Notes: generated from the letters alone by a model not told the origin. Positions 1 to 9,394 are shown, counted from the stretch's first letter. The stretch: DNA of 51,662 bases from an uncultured Oscillospiraceae bacterium (GCA_947627325.1 CANQVO010000017.1:1-51662); one strand, 5' to 3'. A program made the numbers and translations.

Positions 1-307
1 ATCCACAGCATCCCTTACAGTGTAGCACATGACCTTGGAGAGAGTCATTAATAACTACTACTCTATAATACAAGGAGGTGAGCCAACTGGCCGGAAGAAA
101 GCAGCGGCGATAAGGATGGGGCCCTACAAAGCATCATCCGCGTCACACTTGATGCGCGGGCTTATTTTGTGGGCGGGGAGGGGTTTTGCCACAAAATATG
201 GGGAAATGGGGATTGCGCTGGGAAGGGAGATACGGTATAATAGGGTGCAAGTTTACATAAGGACGGAAAACGTCCGGGTGAATCTGGAAAAAAGGGGCGG
301 ATCTGAC
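1..307. other. upstream intergenic region of the M60 protease gene
   Basis: No complete gene is visible here. A strong AAGGAGG at about 75-81 sits 8 bases ahead of a CTG-started frame of only eight codons (reading as LAGRKQRR) that stops at TAA; a TATAAT lies just before it but no -35 is convincing at 17 bp. This looks like the relic or truncated 5' end of another gene. The rest holds the promoter of the following gene (213-241) and a GGACG/CGTCC hairpin in its leader near 261-275. The long in-frame extension upstream of 308 has no start signal and is not counted as coding. Confidence 0.5.
213..241 (+). promoter_or_regulatory. sigma-A-type promoter for the M60/SLH protein gene
   Basis: TTGCGC at 213-218 and TATAAT at 236-241 are separated by 17 bp. 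Transcription would begin near 248, about 60 bases before the ATG at 308. Confidence 0.7.
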
Positions 308-3300
308 ATGAAGAAACGAGTGTTTTGCGCGGTTTTGGCCTTGAGCCTGGTCCTGGGGCTGTGCCCGGTGGGGGCGGCGGCCGCCGAGACGGGCGCGGGG
401 GAACTGCGGGTGAACCTGCACCGCTCCGTGGCGGCGGCCCGGACCGATTTTACCCTCCGCCTGACCGACCAGGGCGGCCAGCTCTGCCGGGAGGAGACCT
501 TCCGGGCGGAGCGGGGGGAGGCCGTCCCCTCCGCCTTCGCCGGGGCCATCCCCGACGGGCGCTACACCCTGACCCTGGCCGCCCCGGGCTACCTGACCTA
601 CACCCAGGCGCTGGACTTCGACGGCCGGTGCGTCCAGCTGGAGCTCTATAACTACGCCTCGGTCAACGACGGCCGCACCCAGGCCGACGGACTGTTCGGC
701 GTGTTCCCCGCCGGGGACGTGAACGGCGACGGTGCCATCGACGACGCCGACGCGGACGCCATCGTGGCGGCCATGGACACGGAGGACCCGGCCCTGGACC
801 TGGACGGCGGCGGGACGGTGGACCTGGCCGACCTGGCCATCGCCGTGCGGAACGCCGGGGCGGTCCAGACGGCCGGGCCGGTACACACCGTGTCCTCCCA
901 GGTGCTGTCCGGCGCGGTGAAGGTGGAGGCGGCGGTGGGCGTGGCCTCCGGCTCGCCCCTGGGCGATCTGCTGGACCTGCAAAAGACGGACACGGTGGTG
1001 GACCTGGCCCCCGCCGCGGCGGGGCCCATCAGCCCCGCCAACCCGGTGGAGGCCAGCCTGCCGGTGGACTTTGCCCTCACCGCCCCGGAGGGCAGCGCCG
1101 AGGCCGCCGCCCAGGCCGCCGCCGCCCCCGTCCAGGCGGAGGCCCTCTACATCGCCGCCCCCGGCGGCTCCCAGAGCACCATCGCCGCCGGCGTGGTGAG
1201 GGTGGAGGGGGTGGATCTCCAGGGGCGGAGCGTCACCATCGACGCGCCCATCGGCCAGACCGCCGCCCCCGTGGCTCTGTTCAGTGCCGCCCCGGTGGCC
1301 CTGGCCCAGGCGGCCCCGGTGGCCGCCACCCCCGTGGCCCCGCTGGCCGCTACCCCCGACGTCACCGTGGAGCGGGACGGCTCCATCGTCATCGACCTGG
1401 GGGAGCGGGTGGCCATCAAGAAGGTGACCATCCGGGTCACCGCCACCGCCGACCAGGGCAACCTGGCCCAAATCGCCAAGGTGGAGTTCTTGAGCGACTT
1501 TGCCGAGCGCATCCCCGAGCCCCAGCTGTCCATCCCCACGGTGCTCTCGGCCAGCAATACCGAGTCCGACGGCCTGGGCTACAAGAGCCTGACGGTGGCC
1601 TGGACCCCCCAGCCCAACGTGACGGGGTACGAGGTGAAGGTGAGCGGCCCGGGCTACCAGAAGACCGCCTCCACCGCCGCCACCACTTACACCTTCCAGG
1701 GGGACTCCTTCAACGGCACGGTGAAGTCCTTTGAGACCTACCAGATCCAGGTCCGCTCGGTGAGCGGGGACTGGCGGAGCGACTGGTCGGCGGTCTATGA
1801 ACACACCGTCACCTGCGCCAAGACGCCCCCCGCCCCGGAGTACCTCACCGTCACCCCGGCGGTGCAGTCCCTCCAGGTCTCCTGGACCTGCAAGTACGAC
1901 GCCCAGTGGTACACCCTCTACTACAAGGCCGCCGCGGACCGGGCGTACACCGCCGTGGAGGACCTCACCGCCAGCAGTTACACCATCCCCAACCTGACCG
2001 GCGGGACGAGCTACACCCTCTACGTGGTGGCCCACAACCAAAACGGCGCCAGCCCCAAGTCCAAAGACGCCCAGGGCGTCCCCCTCACCCCCACGGGGGT
2101 GGAGATGCCCAAGTACGGCCTGATCAACGGCCTCGACAGCGCGGGCAAGGCCATGACCCATGTGACCGGGATCGAAGGCACCGGGCGGGACCCGGGCGCG
2201 CTCCACTTCTACGGCGGCGAGGGTTGGAACGTCCTCGTGGACAACGACCCGGGCAGCTATCTGGAGATCCGGGACTGGGACAACGGCACGGCCTACAACG
2301 GCCAGGGAGCGGACCGCAACGACACCTTCCGCGGCCCGGAGTTCAAGCTGGACGCGACCTACACCTTCGACACTGTCCGCTTCGCCCCCTTTGAGGGGGA
2401 GAGCGTGAGCCAGTACGACGCGGCCCTGGCCTACCGGGACGGGAGCGGGGCGCTGACGCTGGTGGACGCCGCGCTGTACGCCAAGCTGGACAAGCTGGGC
2501 CGGAAGTACTACGAGGTCATCGCCCAGCGGCCCATCACCGCCGACAACTTCCAGCTGCGGACCCGCACCTTCAACGCCGGCCCCGTCACCCTGGCGGAGG
2601 TGCGGCTCTACCAATATGACGACCTGGAGACCCAGGTGGCCGCCCTCTTTGCCGACGAGATGCGCACCACCCTGCAAGACACCGTCACCAAGGCCCAGGT
2701 GGACGCGCTGGTGGCGCGGGCGAACACGCTGGATACGGCCAGCGGGGAGTATCACCCCCACCGGGAGACCATCCTGGATGACCTGAACTACGCCCTGGAG
2801 CTGCTGGCCGACGGCAGCAAGCTGGCGGAGGTCCTGGCGGTGGATGACCAGGTCACCGCCAACGGCAGTCCTCAGAACGGCTTTGCCCAGACCCTGTCCG
2901 ACTACCAGCCCCTGGGCTGTGTGGCCGGGGCGGGGGAGACGGTGGTGCTCTACGTCTCCGACCTGGACGACAAGACCCCCCGGGAGAGCCCGGTGGAGCT
3001 GAACCTGATCGCCACCCAGTACCACCCCCAGGTCTCCGCCTGGCAGTCCACCGTCACCCGGCTGAAGGCCGGGCGCAACGAGGTGGTCATCCCCAAGATC
3101 GGCTCCGACGCCACCGAGCGGGGCGGCGCCCTCTACCTGCAGTACACCGGCGCGCGGGGGGCGAACCACTACGCCGTGCGGGTGTCCGGGGCGGCGGCCA
3201 TCCCCACCCTGCGGCTGGACGGGGTCACCGGCCCGGCCCGCGCCGCCGCCATCCAGAGCTATGTCCAGGAATTGAAGGACTACGTATCGGGGCTGGAGGC

Positions 3301-6300
3301 CGCCCACCGGGCCGACCACCCGGGGGCCTATGACCCCAAAAACTGCTATCTGAACGCCACCGAGATCACCATGGAGAACATGATGTACTCCCTGCCCGCC
3401 ACCCAGCTTTGGGCGGGCCTCTCCTCCGCCGCCGACCCCGCCGCCCAGTTGGAGGCGGCCATCGCCGCCATGGAGCAGGAGATCGACTACTTCTACGCCT
3501 TCAAGGGCCTGAACCAGGCCGCCACGGACAACGACGCCTACCCCTTCACCCGCCTGAACATCCGCTACCACCAGATGTTCACCGGGGCCTTTATGTACGC
3601 CGGGGGCAAGCACATCGGCATCGAGTACGACTCCGCGCCCGGCCTCATGGCCCTCACCCCCGTGGTGACGGACAGCCAGGGCAAGTACCTCAGCGGGAAC
3701 TGGAGCGGCTGGGGCGTGGCCCACGAGATCGGCCACTGCATCAACGCAAGCGCCTACCAGCGGGTGGAGGTGACCAACAACGTCTTCGCCCAACTGGCCA
3801 AGGTGGGCCCAGGCGTTGAGACCAGCGCCAACTTCCGCACGGACTACGACAAGGTCTACGCCGCCGTGGCCACCGGCACCACCGGCCACACCGGGGACCT
3901 GGCGGTGCAGCTTGCCATGTACTGGCAGCTTCACCTGGCCTACGACGACGACTACGCCTACCAGACCTACGACACCATCCAGGCCCAGCAGGACGGGCTG
4001 TTCTACGCCCGGCTGGAGTCCTACCTCCGGGACCGCGCCAAAGCGAGCCCCGCGCTGCCCGACGGCTCCAGCGGCGACCAGCTCTTTATGCAGGCCGCCT
4101 GCGCCGCCGCAAAGCGGGACGTGCTGGACTTCTTCACCGCCTGGGGCTTCACCCCTGACGCGGCCACCCGCGCCTACGCCGCCAGCTTCCCCAAGGAGGC
4201 GCGGAAGATCCAGTACATCGACGACGACAGCCGCCTCTACCGCCTGGAGGGCGGGCAGGGGATGGCGGCGGACGCCGCCGTCACCGCTACGATCGAAAAC
4301 GCCGCGGGGCGGCGGATCGACGGCAACCGGGTGGAGATCGCCCTGGGGAACACCGACCCCACCGCCATGCTGGGCTACGAGATCAGCCGCAACGGCAAAA
4401 TGGTGGCCTTCGTCCCCGCCGATCAGAGCCACTACACCGACATTGTCACCACCCAGAATAACCAGTCCCTGCGCTACACCGTCATCGGCATCGACCGCCT
4501 GTTGGGTGAGACGGAGCCGTTGGCGCTTCCCGAGGTAAAAGTCTGCCACGACGGGGCCATCGACAAGTCCGGCTGGCGGGCGGAGACCAACATGACCTCC
4601 CCCAAGGACGCCGCCGTGGAGAAGGACGAGAACGACCCGGAGAGCGGCGCGGTGTCCGGCACCACCACCCCCGCCGTCCAGACCGTCTCCGCCATCTCCG
4701 CCGTTCTGGACAACGACCCCGCCACCGTCTACTGCGGCCGCCCCGCCGGCGGACGGCCCACCGTGACGCTGGACCTGGGCGGGGTGGAGCAGGTGGCCGC
4801 CCTCAAGTTCACCCCCGCGCCTCAGACCTACGCCGGCGACGAGACGGAGGGTCTGGTGACCGCCGCCGAGGCGTACAAGTACCGCCTCTTTGGCTACAAG
4901 ATCGAGGTCAGCCTGGACGGCGTTACCTGGGAGACGGTGAAGGAGGGGGAGGCCTACACCGGCAACGCCTCCAACCCCAGCAGTTGGGTGGAGCAGAGCG
5001 ACGTGGTCTACAACGCCGACGGCTCCTACACCCTCTACTTCTCCCGCAAGGACGCCGCGGGCCAGCTGGAGCCCTGTATGTACACCTATGACGCGGCCTT
5101 CGTCCGCCTCACCGCCACCAATATGTCCCTCCTGGCGGCGGCGGAGCTGGACGTGCTGGGCCCCACGGGGGACAACGTGGAGCTCATCGAGGAGGGCTAC
5201 GGCAAGCTCGCCGCGGACTACCGCGCCGGGCAGTACGCCGACGGCTCGGACTGCGTCATCCCCGCCGGGTCGGTGGTGTTTTACGGCTCCTACAAGGGCG
5301 ACCCGGCCTACAACGTGGTGCTCCTGAAGGACCAAAACGGCAAGGTGCTGGACGGCAGTCAACTGATCTTCGCCCAGGTCCCCGAAAAGGGCGCCCTGGG
5401 GGAGACCAGCGACGGGCGCTGGTTCTTCTGGCTGGAGGATCAGGAGAAGACCGACGAGCTGGGGGAGGGGTACAACGAGTTTGACCAGCTGCCTGGCCTG
5501 ACGGCGGTCCGGGCGGAGCTCTACCGGGTGCAGGACGCCCAGACCCTGGCCGGACAGCGCCTCACCAGCACCTCCCTCACCATGGACCTGCCCCAGACCC
5601 TCCCCGCCCTCACCATCACCGCCGACGTGCAGGGGGTGGCCTACGCCCCCACCGAGGCCATGATCCAGGCGGCCCAGGCCCCGGCGGAGCCCGCCGCCCC
5701 GGAGTCTCAGGACCTCCCCGCCCCCGCCGGGGCCTATGGCGACACCGGCGCGGCGGAGGTGGACTCGCCCGCCCCGGTGGCCCTGACCGGCGGGCGGGGG
5801 AAGGTGGACTACACCGCCGTCCCCAGCGGCCTCAGCGCCGCCGTCCAGGTGGACTTCGCCCTGACCCCCGCCAGGCGGGGGGCGACCCTCCGGCCCGCGT
5901 CGGCGGCGGACCTCTACCAGGCCGTCCGGCTGGACGGGGCCGGCGGCCTTGCCCACCTCTACGCCGTGGCCCGGAAGGGCGGCTTTGGCGACAGGGTCCT
6001 CACCGGGACGGTGAGCGGCCTGACCGCCGACGACGCCGTGACGGCCACGGGGCTGACGGAGTTGGACGGGCTCTTTGAGCGGCAGGAGACGGCGCTGGAC
6101 GCGCGCGCCCAGGCCACGGGCAGTTCCGGCAACTCCGGCGGTCTGGGCGGCTCCGGCGGTTCCGGCGGCTCGGGCGGAGGCGGCGCCTCCGTGACCGTCA
6201 CCCCCGTGACCCCCGACGCGCCCCAGCGGCCCTTTGCCGACGTGGCCCAGGGCAGCTGGTATGACGAGGCGGTGCAATTTGTCTACGAAAAGGGCATGAT

Positions 6301-6769
6301 GGTGGGCACGGCGGAGGGGCGGTTCTCCCCCGAGCTGACCACCTCCCGGGCCATGATCGTCACCATCCTGTGGCGGCTGGAGGGCAGCCCGGCCTCCGGC
6401 GCGGCGGGCTATACCGACGTGCCCGACGGCCAGTGGTACACCGAGGCGGTCCGCTGGGCCAGCGAGCAGGGCATCGTCAACGGCGTGGGCGGCAGCGCCT
6501 TCGCCCCCGACGCGCCCATCACCCGGGAGCAGTTCGCCGCCATCCTCTACCGCTACGCCGGCTATAAGGGCCAGGACGTGGCCGGGGCGGGGGATCTGAG
6601 CGCCTTTGCCGACGCCGCCTCCGTCAGCCCCTACGCCGTGGAGGCCATGACCTGGGCCAACGCCGCCGGGCTCATCACCGGCATGGACGCCCGCACCCTG
6701 GCCCCCCAGGCCAGCGCCACCCGGGCCCAGGCCGCCACCATCCTGTTCCGCCTACTCAAGGACGCGTGA
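308..6769 (+). CDS. secreted M60-family (enhancin-like) metalloprotease with dockerin-like, FN3, discoidin-like and SLH domains
   Basis: This gene encodes a surface protein of 2153 residues. The ATG at 308 is chosen because it opens a typical signal peptide (about residues 1-25, Lys-Lys-Arg then a hydrophobic core ending AAAAE) behind a purine-rich site. Two calcium-loop motifs of dockerin type (DVNGDGAIDDAD, DLDGGGTVDLAD) lie at about 131-186, two fibronectin type III domains at about 402-593, and F5/8C-like sugar-binding folds at about 598-775 and 1449-1618. The zinc motif HEIGH is at 1139-1143, followed by E1154 in EVTNN, the signature of peptidase M60 (mucin-type glycopeptidases). A Gly/Ser linker leads to three SLH repeats (about 1973-2153) that would anchor it to cell-wall polymers. 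The substrate is likely O-glycosylated mucin-like protein, which is inferred from the family. nagA starts 4 bases downstream. Confidence 0.88.
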   Translation: MKKRVFCAVLALSLVLGLCPVGAAAAETGAGELRVNLHRSVAAARTDFTLRLTDQGGQLCREETFRAERGEAVPSAFAGAIPDGRYTLTLAAPGYLTYTQALDFDGRCVQLELYNYASVNDGRTQADGLFGVFPAGDVNGDGAIDDADADAIVAAMDTEDPALDLDGGGTVDLADLAIAVRNAGAVQTAGPVHTVSSQVLSGAVKVEAAVGVASGSPLGDLLDLQKTDTVVDLAPAAAGPISPANPVEASLPVDFALTAPEGSAEAAAQAAAAPVQAEALYIAAPGGSQSTIAAGVVRVEGVDLQGRSVTIDAPIGQTAAPVALFSAAPVALAQAAPVAATPVAPLAATPDVTVERDGSIVIDLGERVAIKKVTIRVTATADQGNLAQIAKVEFLSDFAERIPEPQLSIPTVLSASNTESDGLGYKSLTVAWTPQPNVTGYEVKVSGPGYQKTASTAATTYTFQGDSFNGTVKSFETYQIQVRSVSGDWRSDWSAVYEHTVTCAKTPPAPEYLTVTPAVQSLQVSWTCKYDAQWYTLYYKAAADRAYTAVEDLTASSYTIPNLTGGTSYTLYVVAHNQNGASPKSKDAQGVPLTPTGVEMPKYGLINGLDSAGKAMTHVTGIEGTGRDPGALHFYGGEGWNVLVDNDPGSYLEIRDWDNGTAYNGQGADRNDTFRGPEFKLDATYTFDTVRFAPFEGESVSQYDAALAYRDGSGALTLVDAALYAKLDKLGRKYYEVIAQRPITADNFQLRTRTFNAGPVTLAEVRLYQYDDLETQVAALFADEMRTTLQDTVTKAQVDALVARANTLDTASGEYHPHRETILDDLNYALELLADGSKLAEVLAVDDQVTANGSPQNGFAQTLSDYQPLGCVAGAGETVVLYVSDLDDKTPRESPVELNLIATQYHPQVSAWQSTVTRLKAGRNEVVIPKIGSDATERGGALYLQYTGARGANHYAVRVSGAAAIPTLRLDGVTGPARAAAIQSYVQELKDYVSGLEAAHRADHPGAYDPKNCYLNATEITMENMMYSLPATQLWAGLSSAADPAAQLEAAIAAMEQEIDYFYAFKGLNQAATDNDAYPFTRLNIRYHQMFTGAFMYAGGKHIGIEYDSAPGLMALTPVVTDSQGKYLSGNWSGWGVAHEIGHCINASAYQRVEVTNNVFAQLAKVGPGVETSANFRTDYDKVYAAVATGTTGHTGDLAVQLAMYWQLHLAYDDDYAYQTYDTIQAQQDGLFYARLESYLRDRAKASPALPDGSSGDQLFMQAACAAAKRDVLDFFTAWGFTPDAATRAYAASFPKEARKIQYIDDDSRLYRLEGGQGMAADAAVTATIENAAGRRIDGNRVEIALGNTDPTAMLGYEISRNGKMVAFVPADQSHYTDIVTTQNNQSLRYTVIGIDRLLGETEPLALPEVKVCHDGAIDKSGWRAETNMTSPKDAAVEKDENDPESGAVSGTTTPAVQTVSAISAVLDNDPATVYCGRPAGGRPTVTLDLGGVEQVAALKFTPAPQTYAGDETEGLVTAAEAYKYRLFGYKIEVSLDGVTWETVKEGEAYTGNASNPSSWVEQSDVVYNADGSYTLYFSRKDAAGQLEPCMYTYDAAFVRLTATNMSLLAAAELDVLGPTGDNVELIEEGYGKLAADYRAGQYADGSDCVIPAGSVVFYGSYKGDPAYNVVLLKDQNGKVLDGSQLIFAQVPEKGALGETSDGRWFFWLEDQEKTDELGEGYNEFDQLPGLTAVRAELYRVQDAQTLAGQRLTSTSLTMDLPQTLPALTITADVQGVAYAPTEAMIQAAQAPAEPAAPESQDLPAPAGAYGDTGAAEVDSPAPVALTGGRGKVDYTAVPSGLSAAVQVDFALTPARRGATLRPASAADLYQAVRLDGAGGLAHLYAVARKGGFGDRVLTGTVSGLTADDAVTATGLTELDGLFERQETALDARAQATGSSGNSGGLGGSGGSGGSGGGGASVTVTPVTPDAPQRPFADVAQGSWYDEAVQFVYEKGMMVGTAEGRFSPELTTSRAMIVTILWRLEGSPASGAAGYTDVPDGQWYTEAVRWASEQGIVNGVGGSAFAPDAPITREQFAAILYRYAGYKGQDVAGAGDLSAFADAASVSPYAVEAMTWANAAGLITGMDARTLAPQASATRAQAATILFRLLKDA

Positions 6770-6773
6770 GCCC

Positions 6774-7898
6774 ATGCGGCTGACAGGACAGCTTTTTGAC
6801 CCCCAGCGGGGCTTCCGGCCCGGGACGCTGTGCGTCGAGGGGGATACCATCGTCCCTCAGACGATGGGGGAGGCCCACGACCTGGGGAACTGCTATCTCA
6901 TCCCCGGCCTCACCGACCTCCACTTCCACGGCTGTGCCGGGGCGGACGCGTCCGACGGCGGGGAGGAGGCCCTGGCCCGGCTGGCGGACTACCAGCTACG
7001 CCGGGGGGTCACTCAGATCTGTCCCGCCGTCATGACCCTGCCCCGGGCGGGGCTGTTGGCGGCCTGCCGCGCCGCCGCCCAATACGCCGCCCACGCCGGG
7101 GCGATGGGCGCGGAGCTGGTGGGGCTGAACCTGGAGGGGCCCTTCCTGGCCCCGGAGAAGCGGGGGGCCCAGCGGGCCGACTGGCTCCAAAAGCCGGACC
7201 TCACCCTGCTGGCGGAGCTGGCGGCGGCCTCCGGCGGCCTTGTGAAGCTGGTGACGGTGGCCCCGGAGCTGCCCGGGGCGCTGGGCTTCATCCGGGGGGC
7301 GCGGGCGCTCTGCCGGGTGTCCATCGGCCACACCGCCGCCGACTACGCCGCCGCCCAGGCCGCCTTTGAGGCCGGGGCCGCCCAGGTGACCCACCTCTTC
7401 AACGCCATGCCGCCCTTTCACCACCGCCGTCCCGGCGTGATCGGGGCGGCGGCGGACCGTTCGGGGGTGGTCTGCGAGCTCATCGCCGACGGCGTCCACG
7501 TCCACCCCGCCGCGGTCCGGGCCGCTTTTCGCCTGCTGGGGCCGGAGCGGGTGATTTTGATCAGCGACTCCATGCGGGCCGCCGGTCTGGGGGACGGGAC
7601 ATACGACCTGGGCGGCCAGACGGTGACGGTGGAAAACGGCCGGGCTACCGGGCCGGACGGCGCTCTGGCCGGGTCCTGCGCCGATCTGATGGAGTGTCTG
7701 CGCCGGGCGGTGTCCTTCGGCGTGCCCCTGGCCCACGCCGTCACCGCCGCGGCGGTGAACCCGGCCAAGGCCCTGGGCATTTATGACCGCTTTGGCAGTC
7801 TGGACCCGGGCAAGGCGGCCAACCTGGCCGTGCTGAACGAGGATCTGACCCTGCGGGCGGTGATCCTCCGGGGCGAGGTGGTCCACGGCGCGCTGTGA
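6774..7898 (+). CDS. nagA: N-acetylglucosamine-6-phosphate deacetylase
   Basis: This 374-residue amidohydrolase converts GlcNAc-6-phosphate to glucosamine-6-phosphate and acetate in the cytoplasm, feeding amino sugars to glycolysis or wall synthesis. The metal and substrate motifs are all present in order: HFHG near residue 52, LEGPF with the metal-binding Glu, SIGHT, THLFNAM, ADGVHVHP and the catalytic Asp in ISDSMRA. Length is normal for the family. It begins only 4 bases after the M60 protease stop, so the two are probably cotranscribed. That pairing fits a pathway in which host or wall glycopeptides are cleaved outside and the released GlcNAc is used inside (inference). No nagB is in the window. 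Confidence 0.95.
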   Translation: MRLTGQLFDPQRGFRPGTLCVEGDTIVPQTMGEAHDLGNCYLIPGLTDLHFHGCAGADASDGGEEALARLADYQLRRGVTQICPAVMTLPRAGLLAACRAAAQYAAHAGAMGAELVGLNLEGPFLAPEKRGAQRADWLQKPDLTLLAELAAASGGLVKLVTVAPELPGALGFIRGARALCRVSIGHTAADYAAAQAAFEAGAAQVTHLFNAMPPFHHRRPGVIGAAADRSGVVCELIADGVHVHPAAVRAAFRLLGPERVILISDSMRAAGLGDGTYDLGGQTVTVENGRATGPDGALAGSCADLMECLRRAVSFGVPLAHAVTAAAVNPAKALGIYDRFGSLDPGKAANLAVLNEDLTLRAVILRGEVVHGAL

Positions 7899-7970
7899 CC
7901 GGCGCACTCTGACTGGCGCGCCTTCGCCCTAGAAAACCCGCGCGCGCAAACAGAAAAGGAGGTTTTTGCC

Positions 7971-8654
7971 GTGAAGAGAAAACTCCTGGCCGCCCTGCTG
8001 GCCCTGGCCCTGCTGGGCGGCCTGGTCCCCGCCGCCCTGGCGGAGGAGCCCGCCGTGACCGGCCCGCTGGGCCCGGAGGCCATCCCCACCGTGCTGGACA
8101 CCGGCCGGGGCTACGTGGTGTACTACGCCCTCTCCTCCGCCATCTACTACTCCCCCGACGGCGCGGCGTGGGTCGACCTGTCCGACCGCCCCTGGGTCCA
8201 GGAGGCCCGCCTCTACATGGGCGCCCTCTCCGGCCAATGCCGGCGGGAGTTCCAGATCCTCTGGACGGGGGAGGAGTACATGATGCGCCAGTTCCTGCTG
8301 GACGACCCCCGGACCACCCACCAGGTCTACGGCGAGAGCCCCCGGAACAACAAGGTCACCTTTTTGGACGAGGACTTTCAGATCATCGGCGAGCTGGACC
8401 TGGGCGCGCCGGTGGAGGCCATCCGCCGGGAGGGGGAGACCTACTACGCCACCGCCGGCGGCGTTGAGCGCGCCTTTACCCGCCAGGACTGGGACCGCCG
8501 CTTCTCCGACGTGCCCCGGGACGGCTGGTTCGCCGGGGGGGAGTGCCTCGCTCTGGCCTTGGGGGTCTGCGGGCTGGCCGGCGGCGGGGAGTGTTTGTTG
8601 TCTGTAATGGCGGGGGTTTGCCACTCGGCGGGGGGATTTTTACGCCTACAATAG
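7971..8654 (+). CDS. secreted protein with SLH domain cut short by a repeat element
   Basis: Starts at GTG behind AAAGGAGG. Residues 1-24 form a clear signal peptide. The mature part (about 25-175) has no family I recognise. It ends with the first residues of an SLH repeat (FSDVPRDGWFAGG, about 181-193), but the remaining SLH sequence is absent: the frame becomes Gly/Cys/Leu-rich and the TAG stop lies inside repeat copy A. Homology with copy B begins near 8624, so the last ten or so codons come from the repeat. The likely reading is an SLH-anchored protein truncated or degraded at its 3' end; a frameshift in the SLH segment before the repeat is also possible. Confidence 0.6.
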   Translation: MKRKLLAALLALALLGGLVPAALAEEPAVTGPLGPEAIPTVLDTGRGYVVYYALSSAIYYSPDGAAWVDLSDRPWVQEARLYMGALSGQCRREFQILWTGEEYMMRQFLLDDPRTTHQVYGESPRNNKVTFLDEDFQIIGELDLGAPVEAIRREGETYYATAGGVERAFTRQDWDRRFSDVPRDGWFAGGECLALALGVCGLAGGGECLLSVMAGVCHSAGGFLRLQ

Positions 8655-9036
8655 GCAAAGTTTGTCCTCCCGAACGGGGGGTGAGTGATTGCCCACACTG
8701 GGCAAAGGGCGCGCCTCCCGGCGCGGGGGCCAGGACCGTTTCTCTTTTCTCTGCGGAGAAAAGAGAAATGGTCCTGGACTCCAAAGAGAAAAGATGGGGC
8801 TATTATTGTTGGCCGCCGTTTCTATTGCTCGGCGGCCCGGAAGGACAGGATTGGTAGTGGAAGTCGCCGCCACTGGGCGGCGCGACCTGGTTCGCAGACG
8901 AGGCGTAGCGTTTCTATTGTAGCCGCCGCGGCCGCCTCTGCCAGCTAGGACTGGGAGGCGGCTTTTGACCTCTCCCTTTGTCGTTTCAACGAAACAAAAA
9001 CTCTCCCGGCGCTGTAAGGCCGGGAGAGTTTTCTTT
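8624..9036 (+). repeat. structured intergenic repeat, copy A
   Basis: One of three copies in the window (others at 22966-23440 and 23505-23810). Recognisable blocks in order are: GCCTA/TAGGC hairpin (8644-8656), TCCTCCCGAACGGGG, TTGCCC/GGGCAA hairpin, GCGCC/GGCGC hairpin, a 22-bp stem at 8730-8751 and 8756-8777 closed by TGCG, the block CCAAAGAGAAAAGATGGGGC, CGCCGCC/GGCGGCG hairpin (about 8863-8881), GCCGCCTC/GAGGCGGC hairpin (about 8930-8962) and a terminator at 9000-9036. The ORFs crossing it are not conserved as proteins between copies and run into each hairpin arm, so it is unlikely to be coding. It may be a structured RNA with its own terminator or a mobile-type intergenic element. Confidence 0.75.
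9000..9036 (+). terminator. intrinsic terminator at the end of repeat copy A
   Basis: ACTCTCCCGGC (9000-9010) pairs perfectly with GCCGGGAGAGT (9019-9029), followed by TTTTCTTT. An A-run precedes it, so it could work in both directions. The same hairpin with a changed loop ends copy B. Confidence 0.8.
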
Positions 9037-9054
9037 GGGAAACATGGGCAGACG

Positions 9055-9088
9055 AAAAAGAGGGCGTCCCCTCGGGGACGCCCTCTTT
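9055..9088 (-). terminator. intrinsic terminator of the cold-shock gene
   Basis: A perfect 14-bp stem (9057-9070 with 9075-9088, loop CTCG) is followed on the minus strand by a run of T (9059-9055). Confidence 0.85.
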
Positions 9089-9106
9089 GGCGTTTGGTCG
9101 CGCGAG

Positions 9107-9319
9107 TTACTGGGGGATGACGTTGACGGCGCGGAGCTTGCCGTTGCCGCGGGGGTCGGGCTCGGTGTCGAAAGTGACCTTCTGGCCTTCAGCCAGGGTC
9201 TTAAAGCCGTCGACCTGGATGGCGGAGAAGTGGACGAACACGTCCTCGCCGCCCTCGTCGTTGGCGATAAAGCCAAAGCCTTTGGTCTCGTTGAACCATT
9301 TCACGGTACCATGATACAT
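9107..9319 (-). CDS. csp: cold-shock protein, CspA family
   Basis: A 70-residue single cold-shock domain that binds single-stranded RNA/DNA and acts as an RNA chaperone. The RNA-binding motifs are KGFGFI (RNP1) and VFVHF (RNP2); length is typical. The start ATG at 9319 follows AGGAGGT at the right distance. It is monocistronic, with its own strong promoter (9433-9461), a leader of about 107 bases containing a GTAAGTC/GACTTAC hairpin, and a strong terminator. Long structured leaders commonly control csp genes by temperature; here this is inferred from layout only. Confidence 0.96.
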   Translation of the reverse strand: MYHGTVKWFNETKGFGFIANDEGGEDVFVHFSAIQVDGFKTLAEGQKVTFDTEPDPRGNGKLRAVNVIPQ

Positions 9320-9371
9320 TGTTGATTACCTCCTGAGATTGTTGTGTCTGTAAACAAAAAGCCACGTCCGG

Positions 9372-9394
9372 GTAAGTCGTTGACTATGACTTAC
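9372..9394 (-). promoter_or_regulatory. hairpin in the csp 5' leader
   Basis: GTAAGTC at 9372-9378 and GACTTAC at 9388-9394 can pair in the roughly 107-base leader of the cold-shock mRNA. Such leader structures often modulate csp translation with temperature. Confidence 0.4.

Noticed and set aside
143-6277. 2044-codon open frame on the minus strand opposite the M60 gene
   Set aside because: High GC leaves few stops in this antisense frame; the product is Gly/Val/His/Arg-rich with no domains, signal or ribosome site, whereas the plus frame has coherent domains.
8730-8777. Treating the 22-bp stem as an ordinary intrinsic terminator
   Set aside because: No U-tract follows; the stem is embedded mid-element and each element has a separate terminator at its end.
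8543-8948. Small ORFs within repeat copy A (and the like in copies B and C) rich in RKEK and PARGPG
   Set aside because: They appear in several frames and both strands across the repeat, read through hairpin arms, lack ribosome sites and differ in length between copies; the structure, not a protein, is conserved.
8624-9036. Group II intron or insertion sequence
   Set aside because: No reverse transcriptase, transposase, terminal inverted repeats or target-site duplication could be seen.
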